Part shown: in pieces, positions 1 to 7,296 of the stretch | Layout: every line of letters begins with the position of its first letter | Numbering within the stretch: the stretch's first letter is position 1 | NCBI GenBank assembly: GCA_014859965.1 | Contig: JACZKQ010000037.1 | Span: 1 to 49,136, forward strand | Direction: 5' to 3' | Source: Phycisphaerae bacterium | GTDB taxonomy: Bacteria; Planctomycetota; Phycisphaerae; Sedimentisphaerales; Anaerohalosphaeraceae | Length of the DNA: 49,136 bases | Made by a program: the position numbers and the translations under genes | The notes under the pieces: generated by a model | What the model was told of the DNA's origin: nothing | The model's input: only the letters and a program-made list of their open reading frames with translations | Databases searched by the model: none

Positions 1-731
1 GGCCGTTTGCGTTCAGCGAGAATGGCGAGGCGTGCTACGTACGTTCGGGCCTCGACGCCCGCAATCAGATCACGGGTTTCTACGATGAAGAAACGTTCGG
101 GGCCTCGCCGACCGGCGTCGCCTTCGGCCGATGGCAGAAGAGCACGGGGGCGTACAACTTTGTGGCGATGAGCACAAACACGCCCGGCGCAGCCAACGCC
201 TACCCGAAGGTAGGCCCGATCGTGATCTCGGAAATCATGTATGACCCGCCGCAGGGCGCAGGCTTTGACGGCAAAGAGCACGAGTATGTCGAACTGCACA
301 ACATCAGCGAATCGCCGGTCACATTGCAGGAATACGACCCGGTGCTGCAGATAAATGTGCCGTGGCGATTCACCGACGGCATCGATTACACCTTCTCGCC
401 GAACACAACGATCCCGGCCGGCGGCTATCTCGTGGTGGCCAAGAACCTCACCGCGTTTGCGGCCAGGCATGGTGTGCTGCCCAACGTGGTCGGGCCGTAC
501 GGCGGGCAGTTGGACAACGCCGGCGAAAAGCTGGAACTGTCGATGCCCGGCGACACCGACGACAAGGGCACGCGCTACTACATCCGTATCGACCGCGTCA
601 ACTACAACGACTCGGCCGACTGGCCCGCGGCCGCCAACGGCCAAGGCATGAGCCTGACCCGCATCAGCAACACGGAATACGGCAACGACATAATCAACTG
701 GCAAGCCGCCGACCCAACGCCGGGCGGGTAA
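1..731 (+). CDS. Lamin-tail-domain (LTD) secreted protein, C-terminal part only
   Basis: An open frame runs without a stop from base 3 to a TAA at 729-731, so this is the 3' end of a larger gene that begins outside the window. The visible ~242 residues hold the end of one LTD-like beta-sandwich (an FGASPTGVAFGRW segment) and a complete last LTD beginning at VGPIVISEIMYDPP, with the usual EYVELHNIS and IPAGGYLVVA strands, and end in an ADPTPGG tail. The same order and motifs occur at the C terminus of the giant CotH/LTD protein at 9214-14739 (FGASATGVSFGRY, VGPVIMTEIMYNP, ADPAPGR), so the missing part is probably a similar multidomain extracellular protein. LTDs in bacteria are surface or secreted domains, often beside nucleases or CotH kinases. 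The role is unknown. Confidence 0.8.
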   Translation, partial: PFAFSENGEACYVRSGLDARNQITGFYDEETFGASPTGVAFGRWQKSTGAYNFVAMSTNTPGAANAYPKVGPIVISEIMYDPPQGAGFDGKEHEYVELHNISESPVTLQEYDPVLQINVPWRFTDGIDYTFSPNTTIPAGGYLVVAKNLTAFAARHGVLPNVVGPYGGQLDNAGEKLELSMPGDTDDKGTRYYIRIDRVNYNDSADWPAAANGQGMSLTRISNTEYGNDIINWQAADPTPGG

Positions 732-753
732 GCCCGTTTGAAACCAGATTCCG

Positions 754-1923
754 TCAATCCTGGTTGTAAAAGCCGAATTCGTATGCGGCGTCAAACAGCG
801 CCACGATGTTCTCCGCCGGGACCCCCGCCTGAATATTGTGCACGTTGTTGAACACGTAACCGCCGCCAGGCTTGAAAATCTCTACATTCCGCTGGACCTC
901 ATCCCGCACTTCCGCCGGCGTTGCAAACGGCAGGACGTGTTGGGCGTCGATGCCGCCGCCCCAAAACACAATCCGCTCACCGAATTGCCGCTTCAATTCG
1001 CCGGCATGCATCCCGGTCGCGCTGACCTGCACTGGATTAAGAATGTCGACGCCGTTATCAATCAGTTCCGGAATAAAGGCCGTGCACCCGCCGCACGAAT
1101 GGTACCAAATCTTGGCTTTTGTGAGTGAACGGATATGCTGCACCAGCACCTTTTGACGCGGCTTAACAACCCTCGCATAGAATGCCGGATCAAACAGCGG
1201 TCCATGCTGTCCCGCCAGGTCGTCGCCGATCATCACCACGTCCACCAGATCGCCCACAGCGCCCATGAACCCAGTGTAATAGGCCTTCCAGTAAGCCAGC
1301 ATTTTGTCTAGAAGCGCCTCGCAAAACGCGGGATTTTCGATCATGTCCATGAACCATCGCTGGAGTCCCCGCAAATACCAGCAGTACTCATACACGACGC
1401 CGCCAATCCCCGTGCACAATGCATACGACGTATCCTGGTGCAGCGCCGCCGCGCGACTGCGAACCTTCGAAAACCGCGTTGCATCGGAAGCATCCGGAAA
1501 CGGGTAATCTGCAATATCTTCGATAGCCGCATCGGCCAAGGGATGGCAGGAAATATCCATGTACAATCCGTTGTCATCGGGCATGGACCACACCACCCCG
1601 AATTCATCCGTCAGATCGTGCCAGACCCTCCCGTCCCGCTGCCGCTGGACAATCGACCCGTCAAATCCCTCCGGTCCGTCCGCACACACATACCGCGTGT
1701 CCACGTGAAACCGCTCCAGCACCGCCTCACTGGGCATGGCCAACTGCTGCACGGGATCAAGAATCGATACCGCTTCCGAAAGACCGAGGCCTTTCAGCAG
1801 GGCTTCGTACGCACGGCGGTGGATACCGGTCTGAAATCCGCCCAGGTCGATCGGCACCCGATCCGGCACCTGATGATTAATCGCCCTCTGTACCCGCTGT
1901 CGCGACGTCATTCGCTCCTTCAT
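754..1923 (-). CDS. Uroporphyrinogen decarboxylase-family protein (corrinoid methyltransferase type)
   Basis: A 389-residue TIM-barrel protein of the URO-D superfamily. Recognisable segments are the opening RVQRAINHQVPDRVPIDLGG, YHSCGGCTAFIPELIDNG with the His-x-Cys pair that binds zinc in MtaA/MtbA/CmuA-type methyltransferases, NPVQVSATGM, and the closing GGGYVFNNVHNIQAGVP. The family moves methyl groups between corrinoid proteins and thiols, or has unknown substrates. True HemE is less likely because of the HSCG motif and the lack of haem genes nearby. I chose the ATG at 1923: a GGAG lies nine bases upstream, while the longer frame starts at a TTG at 1941 inside that ribosome-binding region. 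It converges on the LTD gene with a 22-base gap. No corrinoid protein or reactivase is visible in the window, so the substrate is open. Confidence 0.8.
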   Translation of the reverse strand: MKERMTSRQRVQRAINHQVPDRVPIDLGGFQTGIHRRAYEALLKGLGLSEAVSILDPVQQLAMPSEAVLERFHVDTRYVCADGPEGFDGSIVQRQRDGRVWHDLTDEFGVVWSMPDDNGLYMDISCHPLADAAIEDIADYPFPDASDATRFSKVRSRAAALHQDTSYALCTGIGGVVYEYCWYLRGLQRWFMDMIENPAFCEALLDKMLAYWKAYYTGFMGAVGDLVDVVMIGDDLAGQHGPLFDPAFYARVVKPRQKVLVQHIRSLTKAKIWYHSCGGCTAFIPELIDNGVDILNPVQVSATGMHAGELKRQFGERIVFWGGGIDAQHVLPFATPAEVRDEVQRNVEIFKPGGGYVFNNVHNIQAGVPAENIVALFDAAYEFGFYNQD

Positions 1924-2029
1924 GGCAGTCATCTCCTTCAAATGTCATTGTTATCAAAGGACAAGATACCTGATGATTTGACTTCGGGAAAGAAAATAAT
2001 GCAGCCGCGCAGGGCGTATATGGAACCTG

Positions 2030-3022
2030 CTAAACAACGAATTCCATAATATCGGATATCAGGCGTTCCTTTGATCGGCCGAAGAAGATGATGTGTTCCG
2101 ATCCCGAATACTCCACAATTTGCGGCGGGCGGGCAAAATTCATGAATGTCCGGCGTGTTGCGGCATTGTCAACGATCTGGTCTTTCTCGGCAAGGAAAAC
2201 GATAGAAGGCATATGTACCTTTGGAAGATGACGCAAGACGTATGACTTGATGCGTCTGGCTTGCAAAAAGTCACGGGCCCTTGGAGCAAACGTTCTCAGC
2301 TTGTCTTCATAAAGGAACCGGAGCGCTTCGGCGGAATCGGTGAACATCTCGTCGGCCCGGATAGGGCTTCTGATGTTGCAGGAAAGTCCAGGCAGCATGT
2401 CGAGAGCAATCCTGAACTTTTCGCAGCAGGTGGGGTCCACCTTGACATGAAGGCCCGGCGACATGTAGATCAGCGAGTCCGCGGAATGCGGGTGCTTCAT
2501 CGCAAAGGCCGTGGCGACTGCGGCCCCAAAACAGAGCGACGTCACGTGGACGCCGGCGCGGGGGCGGGCCGCCTTGACTTTCTGCACAACCAGTTCGAGA
2601 TCGTCGACCCAGGTGCGCCACGTCCCGGTGTTTCGCACGTTAAGGCCGGATCCTCTTCGGTCCAGGGCATAGACGGCAATGCCTCGTTGCGCCAGTTCGC
2701 GGGCCACACCTGAAAACCATCCCGCATGGCTTTCGAGACCGTTCACATAGACCAAAGCGTGCGCCGCATCCTGCACATTCCAAACGTTAACGTGGAGAAT
2801 CTGCCCGTCCGACGACGACCACTGCTGAATCTGGAAATCGTCTGCTCCGGCGCCGCTTTGGCCCAGTGCACGTTCCAGCCGCACGATGGCTTCCCGGCGG
2901 CCGTGCGTTTGCCGCAGGTGCTCGATTTCGCCCGCGACGCGAGCCTTATACTTCACGCTGTCAATCGTGAGGCCGGCCCTGTACGTGTAAGGCAAACCTG
3001 GCTTCCTCCGCGCGATGGTCAT
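2030..3022 (-). CDS. Alpha/beta hydrolase with a cysteine nucleophile
   Basis: A 330-residue alpha/beta-hydrolase of the serine aminopeptidase S33/monoacylglycerol-lipase type. The oxyanion region is VYVNGLESHAGW, followed by YALDRRGSG. The nucleophile elbow, normally G-x-S-x-G, reads S-L-C-F-G, so the nucleophile is Cys164. The acid is probably Asp281 (FLAEKDQIVD) and the base His310 (YSGSEHIIFF). Cys nucleophiles are known in dienelactone hydrolase and PHA synthase, where they favour acyl transfer or activated esters. The first 62 bases overlap the end of the SDR gene, so the two are probably translated as one operon; a GTG about 20 codons in is an alternative start. It presumably acts in the same pathway as the SDR and the divergent enolase/GH3 genes. 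The substrate is unknown; the family call is firm. Confidence 0.82.
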   Translation of the reverse strand: MTIARRKPGLPYTYRAGLTIDSVKYKARVAGEIEHLRQTHGRREAIVRLERALGQSGAGADDFQIQQWSSSDGQILHVNVWNVQDAAHALVYVNGLESHAGWFSGVARELAQRGIAVYALDRRGSGLNVRNTGTWRTWVDDLELVVQKVKAARPRAGVHVTSLCFGAAVATAFAMKHPHSADSLIYMSPGLHVKVDPTCCEKFRIALDMLPGLSCNIRSPIRADEMFTDSAEALRFLYEDKLRTFAPRARDFLQARRIKSYVLRHLPKVHMPSIVFLAEKDQIVDNAATRRTFMNFARPPQIVEYSGSEHIIFFGRSKERLISDIMEFVV

Positions 3023-4007
3023 CTTGCCGGCTCGCTTCCATCCACTCCTTGGTTAATGCAAGGCCCTGATCAATTCCAACTCTATTTTCGAAGCCAAGAT
3101 CCTCTTTTGCCTTTGAAATATCGAATTCGAGGTTGTGGCTAAGAAACTTGAGCCGCGTCTTGGTCAGAAGCGGCGGCTGCTTCTTTCTCATGATTTTGGC
3201 GGACCGCTCCATGATGCTGGTTGCGGCTTTTGCGATAATGACCGGAATATGCGCATTCGGACGGGCAAATCCCCACAGGTCGGCCACCTTGAAAATGAAT
3301 GTCTGCATGTCGAGGCTCTTGTCGTCGTTGGCGATGTTGTACACCTGCCCAATGGAACCCGGGGTCCTGACTGCGAGCACCACGGCATCTGCAAAATTGC
3401 CCGCGTAATTGAGGTTCATCTTGTTCTTGCCGTCGCCTACAAATTTGAAAGTTCCCTTTTCCAGATGCGACAATATCCTTTGCAGAAATCTTCTGTCGCG
3501 CGGCCCATACATAAAGCCCGGCCTCAGAATAGTCGTCGCCAGTCCGAATCGGCTGAATCGCCGGACCAGTTGTTCGGCGTCCATCTTCGTGTCGATGTAA
3601 GGGTCACCGGGCTTTGCGTAGTCCGTCTCGAGACCGGTATTGTAGTGATTGCGGAAGCCCATGACAGACAGACTGCTGACGAAAAGAAATCTCTCGACGC
3701 CCCGGGCCAGCGAGGCCTCGAGGAGGTTTTCCGTGCCCTCGACGTTCACTTCGTACGCAAGTTCTCGTGACGTCCACTCCTCGGTCAGCGCCGCGGCATG
3801 ACAAACCCGGTCCATGCCCTCGACGGCTTCGTAGACGGCCAACGGATCGGTGATGGAACCATAGCGTAGTTTTACGCCGAGACCCTCCAGGAAGCGGGTG
3901 TTGCTGCTCGTCCGCACGAGAGCCCACACCTCCTCGCCCTCACGGCACAGTTTCTCAGCAATATGACTTCCAACAAGTCCGGTAGCACCGGTGATAAGCG
4001 TTTTCAT
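2961..4007 (-). CDS. Extended SDR: NAD(P)-dependent epimerase/3-beta-HSD-like dehydrogenase
   Basis: 348 residues with a complete extended short-chain dehydrogenase layout: the N-terminal Rossmann motif TGATGLVGSHIA, an acidic residue region at the end of strand 2 replaced by VRTSSN (suggesting NADP possible), the NVEGTENLLEA helix, active-site SSLSVMG and YIDTK (Tyr-x3-Lys), and the LRPGFMYGPRD strand. The C-terminal half (res ~230-348) resembles 3-beta-hydroxysteroid dehydrogenase/dihydroflavonol reductase-like enzymes more than nucleotide-sugar epimerases. GGGAG sits eight bases before the ATG at 4007, and a TATAAT lies at 4032-4037. It is the first gene of a two-gene minus-strand operon with the overlapping hydrolase, diverging from the enolase/GH3 operon. 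It probably reduces or oxidises a hydroxyl/keto group on the cluster product; substrate not determined. Confidence 0.85.
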   Translation of the reverse strand: MKTLITGATGLVGSHIAEKLCREGEEVWALVRTSSNTRFLEGLGVKLRYGSITDPLAVYEAVEGMDRVCHAAALTEEWTSRELAYEVNVEGTENLLEASLARGVERFLFVSSLSVMGFRNHYNTGLETDYAKPGDPYIDTKMDAEQLVRRFSRFGLATTILRPGFMYGPRDRRFLQRILSHLEKGTFKFVGDGKNKMNLNYAGNFADAVVLAVRTPGSIGQVYNIANDDKSLDMQTFIFKVADLWGFARPNAHIPVIIAKAATSIMERSAKIMRKKQPPLLTKTRLKFLSHNLEFDISKAKEDLGFENRVGIDQGLALTKEWMEASRQDDHRAEEARFALHVQGRPHD

Positions 4008-4310
4008 ACCTCATTCTCCCGCACTAAGACCATTATAACGGCCGACGCTAAAACCCATTTGCTTTGCGGCCGCGTCCCTGAACCCGCTGTCTGCCTTTTC
4101 GATATTTCGCTTTCGGGCGCCGCTGTTTTCGAAAGTGTGGCTATATCGCCCCGTGTTTGAATCGTCCGAATGCCGCCGGGCCTTGAGGCGCATCGACCTG
4201 CAAAAACGCTTAGCGTCCGGTATGCTTGTTGGGAGTTTTTTCCTCACAGGCGCGCAGCGATCGGACGATACATACGTGGATCAGACCTGCAGGTTCGGGG
4301 CGAGGGGCTA
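4008..4310. other. Divergent intergenic control region of the SDR and enolase/GH3 operons
   Basis: A ~300-base region between divergently transcribed genes. On the minus strand it holds a perfect TATAAT 25 bases before the SDR start. I could not find a convincing plus-strand promoter, although the second half (around 4230-4310) must presumably hold one. No tRNA, strong terminator or obvious operator palindrome was seen. Short frames here have no recognisable protein character. Confidence 0.5.
4032..4037 (-). promoter_or_regulatory. -10 box of the SDR/hydrolase operon
   Basis: The minus strand reads TATAAT here, 25 bases upstream of the SDR start codon. No good -35 is seen at 16-18 bases, so it may depend on an activator. 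The predicted leader is short. Confidence 0.4.
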
Positions 4311-4400
4311 ATGAAAATCGTATCAGGGGGAGAACACATGAGCAACGACCCACGGCATATGGCAGCCGCATCATCCGGCGACATGGGCGCGTCCACCTGA
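4311..4400 (+). CDS. Possible leader peptide, 29 residues (or 20 from the internal ATG at 4338)
   Basis: A very short frame directly before the enolase-superfamily gene. Two in-frame starts each have a ribosome-binding site: ATG 4311 after GAGGGG, and ATG 4338 after AGGGGGAG. The peptide from 4338 is MSNDPRHMAAASSGDMGAST. Its TGA at 4398-4400 shares a base with the ATG of the next gene (TGATG), the classic arrangement for translational coupling, and that next gene has no good ribosome-binding site of its own. It therefore most simply serves to deliver ribosomes to the downstream gene. A peptide product with its own role cannot be excluded. No family is recognised, and the sequence is too short to judge by composition. 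Confidence 0.4.
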   Translation: MKIVSGGEHMSNDPRHMAAASSGDMGAST

Positions 4401-5548
4401 TGCAACTATCCCGGCTGAAGATCGTTCGTTTTTTTATCTATACGATCGAGATACCTATGCGATTCTCAGTGTCTCATGCGCTTGCAGAGCGAAAAACGGC
4501 GAGGAACATTCTCGTGCAGGCCGTCGGTGAGGACGGCCGGGCCGGATGGGGAGAGAGTTGCCCCCGATCGTACGTTACCGGCGAAACGATAGAGACGGCG
4601 AAGACGGCTCTATTGTGCAGCATCCTGCCGCCGATGATCAATACCGTCTCGTCCAACATGCATGAAACAGTCGAGTTTCTGACGTCAGAGCTGGCAGGTC
4701 TCGAACGCAGCCGACAAGCTGCCTTTTGTGCCGCGGAACTCGCCGTACTTGACCTCGCCGGCAAGACGTTCGGTCTCAGTGCGGGAACAGTTGCAGGTCC
4801 GATAGCGCGTCGCCGCGTCAGATATGGCGCCGTCATCGCCGCAAGCAGCTGCGCTCAAGTGCGAAAGTACGCCGCGCTGATTCGCCTCTTCCGTTTCCGC
4901 GAGGTAAAGGTCAAGGTGCACAAATCCCTGGAGCAAAATGTCAAACTTCTTGAGACGGCAAGGAGGTTTCTGGGAAGGACTGTCGTCATCCGTATCGACG
5001 CCAACGGTGCATGGTCCGCGGATGAAGCTGTTCGGCAACTAAAGCAATTATCACGGTACAGGCTTGCGGCGGTGGAGCAGCCTGTCAGTGCTGAAGACAT
5101 TCAGGGTATGCAGCAGGTGACCGCGGCCGGACTCTTGCCGGTCGTTGCCGACGAATCGCTCTGTTCAGTGCACGATGCCGAGACCCTCATCGAGCGACGC
5201 GCCGCCAATATATTCAACCTGCGCGTATCGAAATGCGGGGGGCTGATCAATACAATGCGCATTTACCGGAAGGCCGCGCTGGCGGGTCTGGGTTGTCATG
5301 TGGGCGCCCAGGTCGGTGAGACCGCCCTGCTCTCGGCGGCCGGGCGCCATCTGGCCACCCGATGCCCGTCTATTCTCTGGTGCGAGGGTTCCTACGGCCT
5401 GCTGCTGCTCAAGCATGACATCGCCCGCCCCGGCATAACAGTCGGAGTGGGCGGCCGCGCCCGCGCCGTCGACCGCCCCGGAATCGGCGTCGCGCCTGAC
5501 ATGCGGCGCATTGCACGAAGTGTGACGGACGTGACCGAAGTATACTGA
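4400..5548 (+). CDS. Enolase-superfamily enzyme, muconate-lactonizing (MLE) subgroup; racemase/epimerase or OSBS-like
   Basis: 382 residues from the ATG at 4400. This start gives the usual N-terminal strand MQLSRLKIVRFFIYTIEIPM followed by the substrate-capping loop; the longer frame back to 4226 does not resemble the family. The MLE-subgroup catalytic set is complete: Lys170 and Lys172 (KVKVHK), metal ligands Asp200 (RIDANGAW), Glu226 (VEQPV) and Asp251 (VADESL), and Lys278 (RVSKCGG). Enzymes with a Lys on both faces include muconate cycloisomerase, o-succinylbenzoate synthase, N-succinyl-amino-acid racemase and dipeptide epimerase. The DxD signature I would expect of dipeptide epimerases near the C terminus is not evident (GSYGLLLLKHDI). 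No menaquinone genes are nearby. Next to a GH3 amide synthetase, an N-acyl-amino-acid racemase role is attractive but inferred. It is followed after 32 bases by GH3. Confidence 0.82.
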   Translation: MQLSRLKIVRFFIYTIEIPMRFSVSHALAERKTARNILVQAVGEDGRAGWGESCPRSYVTGETIETAKTALLCSILPPMINTVSSNMHETVEFLTSELAGLERSRQAAFCAAELAVLDLAGKTFGLSAGTVAGPIARRRVRYGAVIAASSCAQVRKYAALIRLFRFREVKVKVHKSLEQNVKLLETARRFLGRTVVIRIDANGAWSADEAVRQLKQLSRYRLAAVEQPVSAEDIQGMQQVTAAGLLPVVADESLCSVHDAETLIERRAANIFNLRVSKCGGLINTMRIYRKAALAGLGCHVGAQVGETALLSAAGRHLATRCPSILWCEGSYGLLLLKHDIARPGITVGVGGRARAVDRPGIGVAPDMRRIARSVTDVTEVY

Positions 5549-5580
5549 AAAGCCTGCAAAACCGAGGAAGGTGATTAACA

Positions 5581-7296
5581 ATGCTAATGACTGCAATTGT
5601 CAAGTTCAGCACCCATCCCGCTGCCGTCAGTTACGAGCGCGCCACATGGCGCCCCGCCGACGTGCAATTGCGCAAATTGCTTTCAATCGTCAAGCACAAC
5701 TGCGGCACCCTTTACGGACAACGCTATGGGTTCGAAGCCATCCGCACCGTGTCGGATTACCAGCAGCAGGTTCCGGTCGTGACATATGAGAGCATCCGCC
5801 ATGACGTCGAACGCATGGCCGCGGGCGAACCGAATATCCTCACCGCCGAGCCGCCGCTGATGTTCGCCCGTACCAGCGGGACCACCGGCGAACCCAAGTA
5901 CATCCCCGTGACCGCCACCTGCCGCCGAAGCGAGCGCCATGACTTTGCACGGATGTGGGTCTATCATGCACTGGCGGTTCACCCCGAAATCTACAACATG
6001 AAGGTCGTCTCACTCGTATCGCCCGCCGTCGAGGGTTACACGTCCGGCGGCATACCCTATGGTTCGGTGTCGGGCAGCCTCTACAAGAGCATGCCCGCCT
6101 TAGTCCGCCGGTATTACGCGGTCCCATACGAGACCTTCGAAATTGGCGATTATCAGGCAAAATATTACGCGGTCGCCCGAATGAGCCTGGAGCAAGACGT
6201 TGGGATGATCTGCACGGCTAATCCGTCCTCTATACTCAAGTTGTGCGAAAAGGTCGATGAATTCAGCGAAGACCTCATCCGCGACATCCGCGACGGGACC
6301 CTGTCGGCGCGCATGCAGGTGGAACCCGCCATACGCACCGCACTCGCCAGGCGCCTCCGGCCGAACAAGGCCAGGGCGGTCCTTCTCGAAAAGGCCAGGT
6401 GCCGGCGCCACGGTGTACTCAAACCCGCCGACTACTGGCCCGGCATCCGTCTGATCGGCTGCTGGAAAGGCGGCACGGTGGGCCATTACCTTGAGAAGTT
6501 TCCGCCATGGCTGAATCCTGACGGCGACCGGCAAATTTCGATCCGCGACTGGGGATATCTCTCCAGCGAAGCCAGGTGCTCCATCCCGGTATCCGATGAA
6601 GGCAGCGCCGGTATTCTTGCCACGGCAACCAACTTTTACGAGTTCGTACCTGCAGAGCAGGTCATGGCCGAACCGAAGAACAGCGCCGCATGGACCTTCC
6701 TGACAGCGGACCAGATTCATGATGGCCGGGAGTACCACGTCATCTTGACCACCACGGGCGGGCTCTATCGCTACAATATCAATGACGTCATCCGTGTCGA
6801 AGGCTGCTATAACCAAACCCCACAGGTCGCCTTCGTGCGAAAAGGCGATGGCGTGACGAATATCACCGGCGAAAAACTGAGCGTCGATCAGATCATCGAG
6901 GCCTTCGGCGCGGCTTCCGACCGGATCGGCGCCGGCCTCACGCATTTCAAAGCCGAGGCCGATGTCGACGAGAGCAGATACATCCTCCGCGCCGAGTTTC
7001 AGGAACCTGTCTCCGAAGATGCCGGCCGCACTTTTCTGCAGTACATCGACGAGCATCTCAAACACGTCAACATCGAGTACAAAGCCAAGCGCGACTCCAT
7101 GAGATTGGCGGCGCCGGTGCTGCACGTGATGCGCCGGGGCTGGTATGAAAAAAGTCAAAAGGAACTCGTCACCGGCGGCGCACGCGCCTTTCAGTCCAAG
7201 GCCGAACTGCTCAGTCCGGCCAAGAGCGAAACCCTCGACATCGAGCCGGAACTCGACCGCATCACCGAGTTGTTAACGCCTCACCCTTGCCGATGA
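5581..7296 (+). CDS. GH3 auxin-responsive-promoter family acyl-acid amido synthetase
   Basis: 571 residues, the normal length of the GH3 family in the ANL adenylating superfamily. Visible motifs are the P-loop-like FARTSGTTGEPKYIP (res ~95-110), the nucleotide-binding YRYNINDVIRVEG (res ~396-408, equivalent to the plant YRxGD motif) and GEKLSVDQIIEAF (res ~430). Plant GH3 enzymes adenylate a carboxylic acid (jasmonate, IAA, benzoates) and conjugate it to an amino acid; bacterial members are largely uncharacterised. A GGAAGG lies nine bases before the ATG. It follows the enolase-family gene by 32 bases and probably shares its mRNA. Its last 35 bases overlap the convergent PL11 gene. The acyl and amino substrates cannot be read from sequence. 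Confidence 0.85.
   Translation: MLMTAIVKFSTHPAAVSYERATWRPADVQLRKLLSIVKHNCGTLYGQRYGFEAIRTVSDYQQQVPVVTYESIRHDVERMAAGEPNILTAEPPLMFARTSGTTGEPKYIPVTATCRRSERHDFARMWVYHALAVHPEIYNMKVVSLVSPAVEGYTSGGIPYGSVSGSLYKSMPALVRRYYAVPYETFEIGDYQAKYYAVARMSLEQDVGMICTANPSSILKLCEKVDEFSEDLIRDIRDGTLSARMQVEPAIRTALARRLRPNKARAVLLEKARCRRHGVLKPADYWPGIRLIGCWKGGTVGHYLEKFPPWLNPDGDRQISIRDWGYLSSEARCSIPVSDEGSAGILATATNFYEFVPAEQVMAEPKNSAAWTFLTADQIHDGREYHVILTTTGGLYRYNINDVIRVEGCYNQTPQVAFVRKGDGVTNITGEKLSVDQIIEAFGAASDRIGAGLTHFKAEADVDESRYILRAEFQEPVSEDAGRTFLQYIDEHLKHVNIEYKAKRDSMRLAAPVLHVMRRGWYEKSQKELVTGGARAFQSKAELLSPAKSETLDIEPELDRITELLTPHPCR

Noticed and set aside
741..764. AACCAG/CTGGTT hairpin between the LTD and URO-D genes as a shared terminator
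   Set aside because: Six-base stem with a 12-base loop, no T-run, and it overlaps the URO-D stop codon.
754..1923. hemE (true uroporphyrinogen decarboxylase)
   Set aside because: The HSCGG and HNIQ motifs fit the methyltransferase-like branch, and no other haem gene is near.
4226..4399. N-terminal extension of the enolase-family gene
   Set aside because: The added residues are basic and unlike the family. The ATG at 4400 gives the normal first strand and lies in the TGATG junction.
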